IMG/VR virus record: IMGVR_UViG_3300024264_001583
Span: 1-24,631 of that record
DNA from: a virus
Reading direction: 5' to 3' (one strand)
Length of the DNA: 24,631 bases
Part shown: piece by piece, positions 6,614 to 14,126 of the stretch
How positions within the stretch are numbered: position 1 is the stretch's first letter
How the letters are laid out: each line of letters opens with the position of its first letter
The notes under the pieces: model-generated
What the model saw: only the letters and a program-made list of their open reading frames with translations
What the model was told of the DNA's origin: nothing
The model's database searches: none
Made by a program: the position numbers and the translations under genes

Positions 6614-6939
6614 TGTACTTAAGAGAGTTGACAGAAACAACTTCAATAGAAGAAGGAGCAACTAGCATTTACGGCCGTAAAGGCGGAAAGAATGTTCGTA
6701 AGTACAGATGCAACAGTGGTCCACGTAAAGGACGTATTGTTGCAAAGATGGCAACATGCACAGCACCAAAGAGTATTAAGAAAGCAACTACTCTTAAGAA
6801 AGTAAAACGTGCTGGAGCAAAACGACAAGCGGTTAAGATAGCAAGAACAAAAAGAGCAAACCCTGCATCAAGCAGATTACCTAAAGTAAACAAGGGTATA
6901 AGAACTAGACGTAAACAGTCTAAGGCCAAGAGGATATAA
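6613..6939 (+). CDS. Very basic capsid-internal-type protein, paralogue 2
   Basis: A 108-residue paralogue of the preceding protein. The core NVRKYRCNSGPRKGRIVAK ends in MATC with the same cysteine spacing, and the basic tail ends RRKQSKAKRI. The N-terminus MYLRELTETTSIEEGA again fits the M-x-L-x-E-L pattern, with L-T-E and I-E-E sites. The pair probably arose by tandem duplication. A DNA-condensing or internal head role is inferred from charge, paralogy and the N-terminal signal. Start ATG 6613 is fixed by the overlap with the preceding stop (TAATG). Confidence 0.8.
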   Translation: MYLRELTETTSIEEGATSIYGRKGGKNVRKYRCNSGPRKGRIVAKMATCTAPKSIKKATTLKKVKRAGAKRQAVKIARTKRANPASSRLPKVNKGIRTRRKQSKAKRI

Positions 6940-6940
6940 A

Positions 6941-7201
6941 ATGAAAATTAATGAAATTACAGAAATGCAAGGATCTAAGCCTGCAATTATTAAAAACCTC
7001 AAGCCAGGACAAAGTGCAGAGGTAGATAATATGGACGGCACTAAAACTATTATTGATCTTAAAAAGAATCCATCAGCACTACAAAAAGATCCTAAGACTA
7101 AAAAAGTCACTATAAACAAAAAGCCCCAACCGGGCACGAAAACCAATCCAGCAACAACTGTTAAAAGAGGCGACAAGGTTTTCGCAACACCAGGACAATG
7201 A
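6941..7201 (+). CDS. Small basic phage protein with capsid-targeting-like N-terminus
   Basis: An 86-residue Lys/Pro/Thr-rich protein, probably poorly structured at its C-terminal half (KKPQPGTKTNPATTVKRG). The N-terminus MKINEITEMQG fits the block's pattern, with I-T-E as a possible prohead-protease site. The middle (about 24-40, PGQSAEVDNMDGTKTII) may form a small beta unit. I do not recognise a family. It begins one base after the preceding stop and overlaps the next gene by four bases (ATGA), so it is part of one translated chain. Confidence 0.72.
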   Translation: MKINEITEMQGSKPAIIKNLKPGQSAEVDNMDGTKTIIDLKKNPSALQKDPKTKKVTINKKPQPGTKTNPATTVKRGDKVFATPGQ

Positions 7202-7410
7202 AACTAAACGAGTTAATTAATAGCTTTAGTATAGCTATTTCGAATGAGGAAGCAGAGGTATTAGAAAAAGTAAACCCTGTGCAACCCCTACAAGGCTTTT
7301 CTCCTAGAGAACAAGTCATAATTGATAACTTAATAAGGAAAAGTCTAGTAAGTAAAATACTGAAAGACAATATTGTAATGGTGGTGCAAAATGAATTCGG
7401 AACTAGCTAA
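7198..7410 (+). CDS. Small phage protein, function unknown
   Basis: A 70-residue helical protein starting MKLNELINSFSIAI, so it shares the M-x-[IL]-x-E-L start of its neighbours. No clear (L/I)-x-E cleavage site follows. A second half, SPREQVIIDNLIRKSLVSKI, looks like a short amphipathic helix pair. It overlaps the preceding gene by four bases and the next by 20 bases. The family is unknown to me. Confidence 0.68.
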   Translation: MKLNELINSFSIAISNEEAEVLEKVNPVQPLQGFSPREQVIIDNLIRKSLVSKILKDNIVMVVQNEFGTS

Positions 7411-7816
7411 TAGACTTGAAAGTTTAATAAACAGCAAGATACAAGATTATCCACTACCTGTAGTGAATGGTAACAGTATACGTATTAAGAACTACATTGT
7501 AAGATATAGTAAACGTGCCGGTGCATGGTTAGTATATGACAGCAAAGAAAATGTCCAAGCAGGAAAGTTCTTTGCAAAGACTAGTGCAATAGCATTTGCC
7601 AAAGTAAATGCGTCAAATGACTCATATCTAAGTGCAACTATAAACAGGCTAGATGATGTACTAAGCAAACACTATCAAGATTGTGTATTTTACAATCACA
7701 GTATGAAAGTTACTGAAGACGAAATCAAATATGATGTTTTATCTACTAGATTTGACATAAGTTATAGTATAGCACAAGACGTAAAGTCGCAACTGGATGA
7801 ACTAATCCTGTGCTAG
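7391..7816 (+). CDS. Phage protein, function unknown
   Basis: A 141-residue mixed alpha/beta protein without membrane segments or motifs I can name. The first half contains a strand-rich section (NSIRIKNYIVRYSKRAGAWLVYDSK, split here as IRIKNYIVRY and AGAWLVYDSK). The second half is helical with NRLDDVLSKHYQDC. It overlaps the previous gene by 20 bases and has GGTGG just upstream of the ATG. It ends just before a late-type promoter (7819), so it closes the 6.3-7.8 kb chain. A virion role is a guess from position. Confidence 0.7.
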   Translation: MNSELANRLESLINSKIQDYPLPVVNGNSIRIKNYIVRYSKRAGAWLVYDSKENVQAGKFFAKTSAIAFAKVNASNDSYLSATINRLDDVLSKHYQDCVFYNHSMKVTEDEIKYDVLSTRFDISYSIAQDVKSQLDELILC

Positions 7817-7818
7817 AT

Positions 7819-7830
7819 GATAAATAAATA
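7819..7830 (+). promoter_or_regulatory. Overlapping late-type promoter motifs
   Basis: GATAAATA (7819-7826) and AATAAATA (7823-7830) overlap directly after the preceding stop codon. They lie 31-35 bases upstream of the start at 7862, a good distance for a short leader with the AGGAAA ribosome site at 7848-7853. Confidence 0.6.
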
Positions 7831-7861
7831 TACAAAGAACAACACATAGGAAAGTTGAACA

Positions 7862-8623
7862 ATGAATATAAGAGAAATATCAAAACCAATTACAGCTAAG
7901 GCACTTAATGAGAGCCTAGCAAAGAAGTTTGGCCAGCGTCTAAACTTAGAAGAATTTACACTTGTGCAACTACAAGATGCTCAAAACAAACTAAGAACAA
8001 CACTTAGTCAAGTAGAAACAAAAGAAAGTTTCAACGCAACACAAACACCAGCATATCAAAAATCAAAACTTTTCCTAGATGTTCTTAATGCTGAAATTGG
8101 TGAAAGATCTGATATTGATGAGCCTGTACTTGAAGCAACTATTACTGAAGGCGAAGAAGATAAAGCAGAATTAGTAATGGCAGCCAAAGACATGGTAGAC
8201 CGTGTAACGGGTTGGATGGAAGACACAGCAGAAATGCAAACAGAATCAATGCTTGAACTAGCAGATGCTATTAGAGACGAGATGGGTAGTGAGCAAGCTG
8301 AGTCATTCACTAACACTATTAAGCCAGCACTAGAGCAAATGTACGAAGTAATGGAAACTACACGTTCTGCACTTACAAACGGTGTAGGTATGCTTACAGG
8401 TGAAGGCGGCGCTGAAGAGCCTATGGGCGACGAGCTAGGCGATATGGGTGACATGGGTGACATGGAACCAACAGACGACATGGATGCGGAAGCACCAGCA
8501 GACGACATGGACATGGACATGGGCGATGACTTTGGTGCAGACGATGCTGCGGCAGGCGGAGAAGATGAAGCTGGTCGTGAAAAGCGTGAAAGTGTTGAGC
8601 GTTCAAAAAAAAAGCTCAAATAG
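7862..8623 (+). CDS. Asp-rich head-associated-type protein, zero-frame part
   Basis: A 253-residue zero-frame product. It starts MNIREISKPITAKALNESL, matching the block's N-terminal pattern with L-N-E followed by S as a possible prohead-protease site. A helical region follows, then an acidic low-complexity segment at about 180-237 built from Gly-Asp-Met and Asp-Asp-Met units. The frame stops at TAG 8621-8623, right after a nine-A run. The -1 frame stays open from that run to 8925 with a sensible domain. The full protein is therefore probably made by -1 frameshifting, giving about 354 residues. The alternative is a homopolymer sequencing error. By type and place it may be a scaffold-like or internal head protein. 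Confidence 0.8.
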   Translation: MNIREISKPITAKALNESLAKKFGQRLNLEEFTLVQLQDAQNKLRTTLSQVETKESFNATQTPAYQKSKLFLDVLNAEIGERSDIDEPVLEATITEGEEDKAELVMAAKDMVDRVTGWMEDTAEMQTESMLELADAIRDEMGSEQAESFTNTIKPALEQMYEVMETTRSALTNGVGMLTGEGGAEEPMGDELGDMGDMGDMEPTDDMDAEAPADDMDMDMGDDFGADDAAAGGEDEAGREKRESVERSKKKLK

Positions 8624-8925
8624 CTGAAGCATTAGACGAATCTGGTACGCTAGTACAAATTATCAAAACAATTAAACCTGGAACAACTGTTAGTTGGGAT
8701 AAACTCAACGGCTATATGAAAAAAGCAGGCGTTCCACAGTTTGATTATAACACATTCAAAGAAACATACGATTCAAATCCACAACTCCAAAAGCTAGTTA
8801 AGTTTGACCCACAAGGGGTAACTATTAATGATAGCTCAATGGATCAAGTAGGTAGCACTGAGCCTAGCAATGCTGACACAGTTGGCGCCATGGCAAAAAG
8901 AGCAACTAACCTAAGCGACTTATAG
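8605..8925 (+). CDS. C-terminal domain of the Asp-rich protein, reached by -1 frameshift
   Basis: Reading in the -1 frame from the A-run gives KKKAQIAEALDESGTLVQ and continues unbroken for 106 residues to a TAG at 8923-8925. It includes YMKKAGVPQFDYNTFKETYD, a compact helical-looking domain. The first internal ATG (8716) would yield only 69 residues, has no ribosome site and would cut the domain. Continuation from the upstream gene is therefore the better reading. The segment has the same codon habits as its neighbours, which supports real coding. Confidence 0.7.
   Translation, partial: KKKAQIAEALDESGTLVQIIKTIKPGTTVSWDKLNGYMKKAGVPQFDYNTFKETYDSNPQLQKLVKFDPQGVTINDSSMDQVGSTEPSNADTVGAMAKRATNLSDL
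8608..8614 (+). promoter_or_regulatory. dnaX-type slippery heptamer A AAA AAG
   Basis: In the zero frame of the Asp-rich protein the codons run TCA AAA AAA AAG CTC AAA TAG. The last heptamer (8608-8614) is the classic bacterial -1 slip site A AAA AAG, inside a nine-A run (8605-8613). A stop follows seven bases later. I see no strong upstream Shine-Dalgarno stimulator and only a weak downstream GTAC/GTAC stem. Confidence 0.65.
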
Positions 8926-8926
8926 G

Positions 8927-8955
8927 TTGACTTTCCATAGTTATTGTAGTACAAT
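8927..8955 (+). promoter_or_regulatory. Sigma70-type promoter of the nuclease gene
   Basis: TTGACT (8927-8932), a 17-base spacer and TACAAT (8950-8955), followed by AAAGGAA and the start at 8980. It begins one base after the preceding stop codon. Confidence 0.78.
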
Positions 8956-8979
8956 ACACTAAAGGAACCTATATATTAT

Positions 8980-9660
8980 ATGTCACTAATCATCGAGAAA
9001 TACAAATACGAACGACTCAAGCGAGTTGAAGTTAACGGCAAACGTAAGTATGCCGCACCTGGCGGTGTACCAGTAGCAAGTGTAACAACTATCTTAGATG
9101 CAACAAAAGATAAATCACATTTGATTGCTTGGCGCAAACGTGTAGGCGAAAAGAAAGCACAAGAGATTGTAACCGAAGCTGCAGGCGTGGGTACACGTAT
9201 GCACAAATACCTTGAAGACTATATAGAGTTTGGCGAATGGCCTACTTGCGGTAGTAATCCATATGCACAAAAAGCACATGCAATGGCAACTAAAATACGC
9301 GAAGAAGCAATGGGCGATGTAGACGAGATATGGGGAAGTGAAGTTCCTTTATATGTACCTGGTATCTATGCAGGAACAACTGACTTAGTAGGACAGTACA
9401 AAGGACAGCCATGTATAATGGACTTCAAACAAACTAACAAACCTAAGAAACCTGAGTGGGTATATGACTACTATCTACAGTTAACAGCGTATGCTCTAGC
9501 ACACAACGAAGTACATGGCACAAATATACGTGAAGGACATATCTTTATGTGTTCACGTGATCTAGAATATCAACAGTTTGATATATGGCCAGACGAGTTT
9601 GATGACTGGGCGCAGGAGTGGTGGAAGCGTTGCGAAATGTATTATGAGAAACAAGCATAA
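8980..9660 (+). CDS. PD-(D/E)XK exonuclease (RecB/MGME1-like)
   Basis: A 226-residue nuclease of the PD-(D/E)XK superfamily, RecB-like or MGME1-like. The core is GTRMHKYLEDYI, with an upstream His, then AGTTDLVGQYKGQPCIMDFK. The latter gives the metal-binding Asp of TDL and the D-x-K pair of MDFKQT, followed by a Tyr/Gln-rich helix (YYLQLTAYALAHNEV) typical of this group. It should degrade or process single-stranded or end-exposed DNA in the cytoplasm, in replication, recombination or host DNA turnover. It has its own sigma70-type promoter, unlike the flanking virion genes, which fits early or middle expression. Confidence 0.88.
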   Translation: MSLIIEKYKYERLKRVEVNGKRKYAAPGGVPVASVTTILDATKDKSHLIAWRKRVGEKKAQEIVTEAAGVGTRMHKYLEDYIEFGEWPTCGSNPYAQKAHAMATKIREEAMGDVDEIWGSEVPLYVPGIYAGTTDLVGQYKGQPCIMDFKQTNKPKKPEWVYDYYLQLTAYALAHNEVHGTNIREGHIFMCSRDLEYQQFDIWPDEFDDWAQEWWKRCEMYYEKQA

Positions 9661-9663
9661 ATA
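9656..9663 (+). promoter_or_regulatory. Late-type promoter motif CATAAATA
   Basis: CATAAATA overlaps the nuclease stop codon and lies 30 bases before the fibre gene start at 9693, with the AGGAGAG ribosome site between them. Confidence 0.6.
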
Positions 9664-9692
9664 CATTATAGAAAGCAACTTAGGAGAGCGCA

Positions 9693-11294
9693 GTGGCCGT
9701 AGTACAAATCAGTCGTATACAAGTCCGTAGGGGACAAGCAAATCAAGGATCAGGTATCCCGCAACTTGCTGGCGGTGAATTTGGCTGGGCGGTTGACGCA
9801 CAAGAACTTTACATTGGTAACGGTTCCGTAGCTGAAGGTGCTCCTGCTGTTGGTAATTCAAAGATACTAACAGAACATGATGACATATTCGAACTTGTAG
9901 GCACATATGCATACAAGAAAGGCGCAATTGATACCGGTGAAGGTATTGCTGTTGAGCGTACACTTAACGCAAGACTAGATGACATCGTAAGTGTTCGTTC
10001 GTTTGGTTGTGCAGGTGATGGATCAGACATTACTGCATCATTACAAAAGGCACTGTACGAACTTTACTTAAACCCTACTACAAAAACTAATCCACAGAGC
10101 AGAGTAATATTACATGTAGAGCCAGGAACTTATAGAATTAGTTCTACAATTAATATTCCACCTTTTGCAACTATTGCAGGAGCAGGTAAAGACAAAACTA
10201 TCTTTATAAAGACAGGTGACTTTACTATGTTCCAAACTATTTCTAAAGACTCTACGTATGACGGTGTTGTAGCCAATGCTATAGTATATGGCGATCCAAC
10301 AATAACATATGCAAACAGTTCGCAATACATAGAATTTAGAGACTGTACACTACAATCAGAAAGCAATGATGGTACACTACTACAACTTAATAGTTGTCGT
10401 GACAGCCGTTTTGTAAACATGCAATTCCAAGCAAACAAACTAGCAACATCTTCAACTAATCCTGCTGTATTAATTAGAAGCAAGAGTGATGCTGTAAGAT
10501 CTGAATTTAATAGATTCGTTGATTGTGAGTTTGTAAACATTGGTAAAGCAATAGTTAGTGATCATAATATTTCACGTAATGAAATAGACGCATGTAAGTT
10601 CTATAACATTACAAAGGCCATTGAGCTAGGTGTTACACCTACTATTGGTCAAGCAAATGCTACCGACAATAACATTAGAGAATGTTATTTTGAAAACGTT
10701 GAGCAACAAGCAATACACATTGCAAATGGCACACGTAACTCTAGTATCAATAATAGATTTGGTCCTAGTGTGGGCAATAACGGCGGTAGCGAATTAACTG
10801 TTGCTCATAGTATAATAAAATTTGGCGAATCAGGCAATATTTCAGTTGACAATGAGTTCGATAGAACGTATAATCTTAGTATTAATCAGGCGTATATAGT
10901 TAGTAAACCATATATACCTGAGGTTGAAGGACCCGCGTTCTATGAACACGAATATACTGAGCAAGTTGAACTAAGCCAAATAGGTACACCTCAACTCTTG
11001 TTTAGGTTGCCCGCTGATACAAGTAAGTCATTTGACATTGACTACTGGTATAAGACAGACAGAGCTGGCATTGTGTTTTCTAGATCAGGTACTTTAACTG
11101 TATTTGTAAATAGAGAGAACAATAGCGTAAGCGTTATGGATGATTATGATATTAGCGGACTAGATAGTTTAGGCCAAAGCCTGCAATTTAGTGCAACATT
11201 AAACCAGTTAGAAACGGCATGGAGTGCTCAAGTGAAATATACTAACCAATTAGACTCAGGAAATTTAACTTTTAAAATACGTACACGAAGTTAA
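9693..11294 (+). CDS. Tail fibre/tailspike-type protein with pectate-lyase-like fold
   Basis: A 533-residue virion adhesin. Residues about 1-50 (ISRIQVRRGQANQG, then PQLAGGEFGWAVDAQELYIG) match the N-terminal attachment module of many phage fibres and appendages. From about 85 the segment VRSFGCAGDGSDITASLQKA is the classic entry to a right-handed beta-helix (pectate-lyase-like) domain. It continues as short repeats rich in Asn and aromatic residues to about 390. The last 120 residues form a separate C-terminal domain, probably for receptor binding or trimerisation. It starts at GTG 9693 with AGGAGAG five to ten bases upstream. Whether it cuts host polysaccharide cannot be told, because no catalytic residues are evident. 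Confidence 0.85.
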   Translation: MAVVQISRIQVRRGQANQGSGIPQLAGGEFGWAVDAQELYIGNGSVAEGAPAVGNSKILTEHDDIFELVGTYAYKKGAIDTGEGIAVERTLNARLDDIVSVRSFGCAGDGSDITASLQKALYELYLNPTTKTNPQSRVILHVEPGTYRISSTINIPPFATIAGAGKDKTIFIKTGDFTMFQTISKDSTYDGVVANAIVYGDPTITYANSSQYIEFRDCTLQSESNDGTLLQLNSCRDSRFVNMQFQANKLATSSTNPAVLIRSKSDAVRSEFNRFVDCEFVNIGKAIVSDHNISRNEIDACKFYNITKAIELGVTPTIGQANATDNNIRECYFENVEQQAIHIANGTRNSSINNRFGPSVGNNGGSELTVAHSIIKFGESGNISVDNEFDRTYNLSINQAYIVSKPYIPEVEGPAFYEHEYTEQVELSQIGTPQLLFRLPADTSKSFDIDYWYKTDRAGIVFSRSGTLTVFVNRENNSVSVMDDYDISGLDSLGQSLQFSATLNQLETAWSAQVKYTNQLDSGNLTFKIRTRS

Positions 11295-11299
11295 CTTTA

Positions 11300-11725
11300 A
11301 TGTTTGGTGAAAAATATTCAGTAAGACTCCAGGCCTGGCATGACTTTAGGACAGAGTTAGAAAGCCATCCAGATCCCCTACAGTACACAATCGACACGTA
11401 TGAAAGTGTGCCTCAAGTTAGTATTCATACTGACCCTTGGGATCAAAAAATATGGCCTCAACCTTGGGAACTGATTTTAGAAAATCAGTACTGTTCCTTT
11501 TGTACTGTATTAGGAATGTGTTATTCGCTACAGTTAACAGACCGCTTTAAACAGGTACCTGTAGAGATACATATCTGTATAGATAGAGAAGACAACGAAA
11601 CTTACTATCTGCTACTAATCGAAGATAGGATAATTGGCTATGAACCAGACACTCATATAGCCAAGTCTGATCTTCCTGAAACAATAATTTCGCAACGTGA
11701 GTACCACATGTCTGGGTTGCAATAA
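11300..11725 (+). CDS. Phage protein, function unknown (follows fibre gene)
   Basis: A 141-residue Trp- and Tyr-rich protein with no signal peptide. The core has two close cysteines (ENQYCSFCTVLGMCY) after a WPQPWEL motif, then a strand-rich acidic section (EIHICIDREDNETYYLLLI). The Cys-strand-His order is faintly like a transglutaminase/cysteine-protease fold, but I cannot identify a full catalytic triad. I recall similar proteins next to tail genes in marine T4-like phages, with no function assigned. The start lies five bases after the fibre stop, without a clear ribosome site, so it is probably coupled to fibre translation. Confidence 0.7.
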   Translation: MFGEKYSVRLQAWHDFRTELESHPDPLQYTIDTYESVPQVSIHTDPWDQKIWPQPWELILENQYCSFCTVLGMCYSLQLTDRFKQVPVEIHICIDREDNETYYLLLIEDRIIGYEPDTHIAKSDLPETIISQREYHMSGLQ

Positions 11726-11728
11726 ATA
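11721..11728 (+). promoter_or_regulatory. Possible late-type promoter motif AATAAATA before nrdA
   Basis: AATAAATA overlaps the preceding stop codon, 33 bases before the nrdA start at 11762. It is AT-rich enough to be chance. No TTGACA-type -35 box is seen here, although nrdB has one. Confidence 0.35.
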
Positions 11729-11761
11729 TAAAACTTAATAGGAATGATAGAGGAGAACAAT

Positions 11762-14065
11762 ATGTCCAACGGGATTCAGATCGTAAAACGATCCGGCAAA
11801 AAAGAACACATCAACATTGATAAAATACACAAGGTAGTAGAATTTGCTTGTGAAGGTTTAGCCGGCGTGAGTAGTAGTCAAATTGAAATGAATGCTAACT
11901 TACAATTTTATGATGGTATGCCAACAAGTGACATACAAGAAATTTTAGTAAGAAGTGCTAATGATTTAATTAGTTTGGACAATCCAAACTATCAGTATGC
12001 CGCAGCAAGACTATTAAGTTATGGTGTAAACAAAGATGTATTTGGCGAGTACACAGCAATTACACTACAGAAAAACATTGAACTTAACATTAAGCGTAAC
12101 GTATATGATCCTGAGATACTTGAAAAGTATACAGCAGATGAAATTGCTACACTTGACAGTTATATAAGACATAAGCGTGATGAAAACTTTACCTATGCAG
12201 GACTACGCCAAGTAGTTGACAAATACCTTTGCCAGGATCGTTCTAATGGACAAATATTTGAAACTCCTCAGTTTATGTATATGATGATTGCGGCAACATT
12301 GTTTGCTAATTATCCAGCAGAAACACGTATGCACTACGTAAGGAGATACTACGATGCGACCTCACTTTTTAAAATCAATATTCCAACCCCAGTTATGGCA
12401 GGTGTCAGGACCCCTGTTCGACAGTTTGCAAGTTGTGTTCTTGTTGATAGTGATGACACTCTTGACAGCATTTTTGCTAGTGATATGGCTATTGGCCGCT
12501 ATACAGCTCAACGTGCAGGCATTGGCATCAATGCTGGAAGAATACGCGGGGTCAACGCAAAGATACGTGGCGGCGAAGTGGCGCACACTGGTATCATTCC
12601 TTTCCTAAAGAAGTTTGAAAGCACAGTACGTTGTTGTACACAAAATGGGGTACGTGGCGGTAGTGCTACTACACACTTCCCGTTTTGGCATCAAGAGATT
12701 GAAGACATCCTTGTACTAAAGAACAACAAAGGCACAGAAGACAACAGAGTACGTAAGTTAGATTACAGCATACAGTTAAACAAAACAATGTATGAAAGAT
12801 TGTTATCTGGTGGTGATATTACTCTTTTCTCGCCGCACGATGTTCCGGGCTTGTATGAAGCATATTTTGGAGATGCAGATAAGTTTAAAGAGCTTTATGA
12901 AAAATATGAACGTGCTACAAGCATTAAAAAGAAAACTATTCCTGCAATGGAATTGTTTAGTGCATTAGTAAAGGAACGTGCAGAAACAGGACGTATCTAC
13001 ATTATGAATGTAGACCATGCTAACACACACAGCTCGTTTAAAGATACAGTTTACATGAGTAACTTGTGTCAAGAGATTACATTGCCAACGAAGCCACTTA
13101 ATCACATTGATGACCCAGAAGGTGAAATTGCATTGTGTATTTTAAGTGCTATTAACGTAGGCACACTAAGAAACTTAGATGACTTAGAAGAACTATGTGA
13201 GTTGGCTGTTAGAGCATTAGAAGAAATTATTGATTATCAAAAGTATCCAATTAAAGCGGCTGAGATTAGCACAAAAGCAAGGCGTAGTTTAGGTGTAGGT
13301 TATATTGGACTAGCACATTACCTTGCAAAGAATCATGTTAAGTATTCTGATAAAGAAGCATGGAAACTAGTACATGACTTATCAGAAGCGTTTCAGTATT
13401 ACTTGCTTAAAGCCAGCAACACTTTAGCGCAGGAGCGAGGACCATGTGATTACTTTAACCGTACTAAATACTCCGACGGCATTCTTCCTATTGATACTTA
13501 CAAGAAAGATGTCGATAATGTAGTAGAAGGAAAGTTAAATTATGATTGGGATAGCCTACGTTCTAACATACAGGAACACGGACTTAGACACTCGACATTG
13601 TCCGCACAGATGCCATCGGAGAGTAGCAGCGTTGTGTCAAACGCCACAAACGGCATCGAACCACCTAGAGGCTACTTGTCCACTAAAAAATCGAAGAAGG
13701 GGCCTCTTAAACAGATTGTTCCCCAATACCAAACTCTAAAGAACCACTACAGCTTGTTATGGGATATGCCTAACAACACAGGATATATAAATATTGTTGC
13801 TGTGATGCAGAAGTTCTTTGACCAAGCTATAAGCGGCAACTGGAGTTATAACCCTACGCACTTTGAAAATAATGAAGTGCCTATGAGTGTTATGATTGGT
13901 GACTTACTAAACACCTACAAGTTAGGATGGAAAACTAGTTACTATCAGAACACTTATGATTACAAAACAGATCCAAGTGAACTGGAAGATGAAGAAGCAA
14001 AAGTAGAATTACCAATCGGCACCCAAGACATAGACGAAGAAGAATGTGAAGCATGTGCAATTTAA
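11762..14065 (+). CDS. nrdA: Ribonucleoside-diphosphate reductase, class Ia large subunit
   Basis: The 767-residue catalytic subunit that turns NDPs into dNDPs with NrdB. Key residues are present: Cys225 (FASC), the N-x-C-x-E site Asn434/Cys436/Glu438 (NLCQE), Cys459 (ALCIL), the radical-path tyrosines 727-728 (SYYQN), and the C-terminal redox pair Cys762/Cys765 (ECEAC). An ATP-cone-like N-terminal domain (about 5-95) suggests overall activity control by ATP/dATP. ATG 11762 is chosen because AGGAG (11751-11755) lies six bases upstream; ATG 11744 in frame has no such site. A stretch coding QMPSESSSVVSNATNGIEPP uses GC-richer codons than the rest. No intein or intron is seen, though such genes often carry them in phages. 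Confidence 0.97.
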   Translation: MSNGIQIVKRSGKKEHINIDKIHKVVEFACEGLAGVSSSQIEMNANLQFYDGMPTSDIQEILVRSANDLISLDNPNYQYAAARLLSYGVNKDVFGEYTAITLQKNIELNIKRNVYDPEILEKYTADEIATLDSYIRHKRDENFTYAGLRQVVDKYLCQDRSNGQIFETPQFMYMMIAATLFANYPAETRMHYVRRYYDATSLFKINIPTPVMAGVRTPVRQFASCVLVDSDDTLDSIFASDMAIGRYTAQRAGIGINAGRIRGVNAKIRGGEVAHTGIIPFLKKFESTVRCCTQNGVRGGSATTHFPFWHQEIEDILVLKNNKGTEDNRVRKLDYSIQLNKTMYERLLSGGDITLFSPHDVPGLYEAYFGDADKFKELYEKYERATSIKKKTIPAMELFSALVKERAETGRIYIMNVDHANTHSSFKDTVYMSNLCQEITLPTKPLNHIDDPEGEIALCILSAINVGTLRNLDDLEELCELAVRALEEIIDYQKYPIKAAEISTKARRSLGVGYIGLAHYLAKNHVKYSDKEAWKLVHDLSEAFQYYLLKASNTLAQERGPCDYFNRTKYSDGILPIDTYKKDVDNVVEGKLNYDWDSLRSNIQEHGLRHSTLSAQMPSESSSVVSNATNGIEPPRGYLSTKKSKKGPLKQIVPQYQTLKNHYSLLWDMPNNTGYINIVAVMQKFFDQAISGNWSYNPTHFENNEVPMSVMIGDLLNTYKLGWKTSYYQNTYDYKTDPSELEDEEAKVELPIGTQDIDEEECEACAI

Positions 14066-14068
14066 TTC

Positions 14069-14097
14069 TTGACAAATAGAATAAAAGATAGTAGCAT
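14069..14097 (+). promoter_or_regulatory. Sigma70-type promoter of nrdB
   Basis: TTGACA (14069-14074), a 17-base spacer and TAGCAT (14092-14097) lie just after the nrdA stop and 30 bases before nrdB. It would let nrdB, glutaredoxin and the genes behind them be transcribed separately from nrdA. Confidence 0.65.
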
Positions 14098-14126
14098 TGC
14101 TACACATAGGATAAGGAAAGTTTAAA

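Noticed and set aside
8056-8619. Long minus-strand reading frame (187 codons) opposite the Asp-rich gene
   Set aside because: It is a Ser/Pro-rich mirror of the Asp/Gly/Met-rich segment. It has no ribosome site, and the plus strand is clearly coding.
8716-8925. Separate 69-residue gene starting at ATG 8716
   Set aside because: There is no ribosome site, and the frame is open upstream to the slippery A-run with coherent coding. It is better read as the frameshifted end of the preceding gene.
11300-11725. Calling the gene after the fibre a transglutaminase or cysteine protease
   Set aside because: Only a vague Cys-then-strand order is visible, and no His and Asp of a triad can be placed.
12354-12608. 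Plus-strand frame inside nrdA
   Set aside because: It overlaps conserved NrdA active-site sequence including Cys225, has no own ribosome site and gives a nonsensical hydrophobic product.
13786-13793. Exact T4 late consensus TATAAATA inside nrdA
   Set aside because: It encodes part of the G-Y-I-N-I sequence of NrdA and no gene starts within a sensible distance downstream, so it is probably chance in AT-rich DNA.
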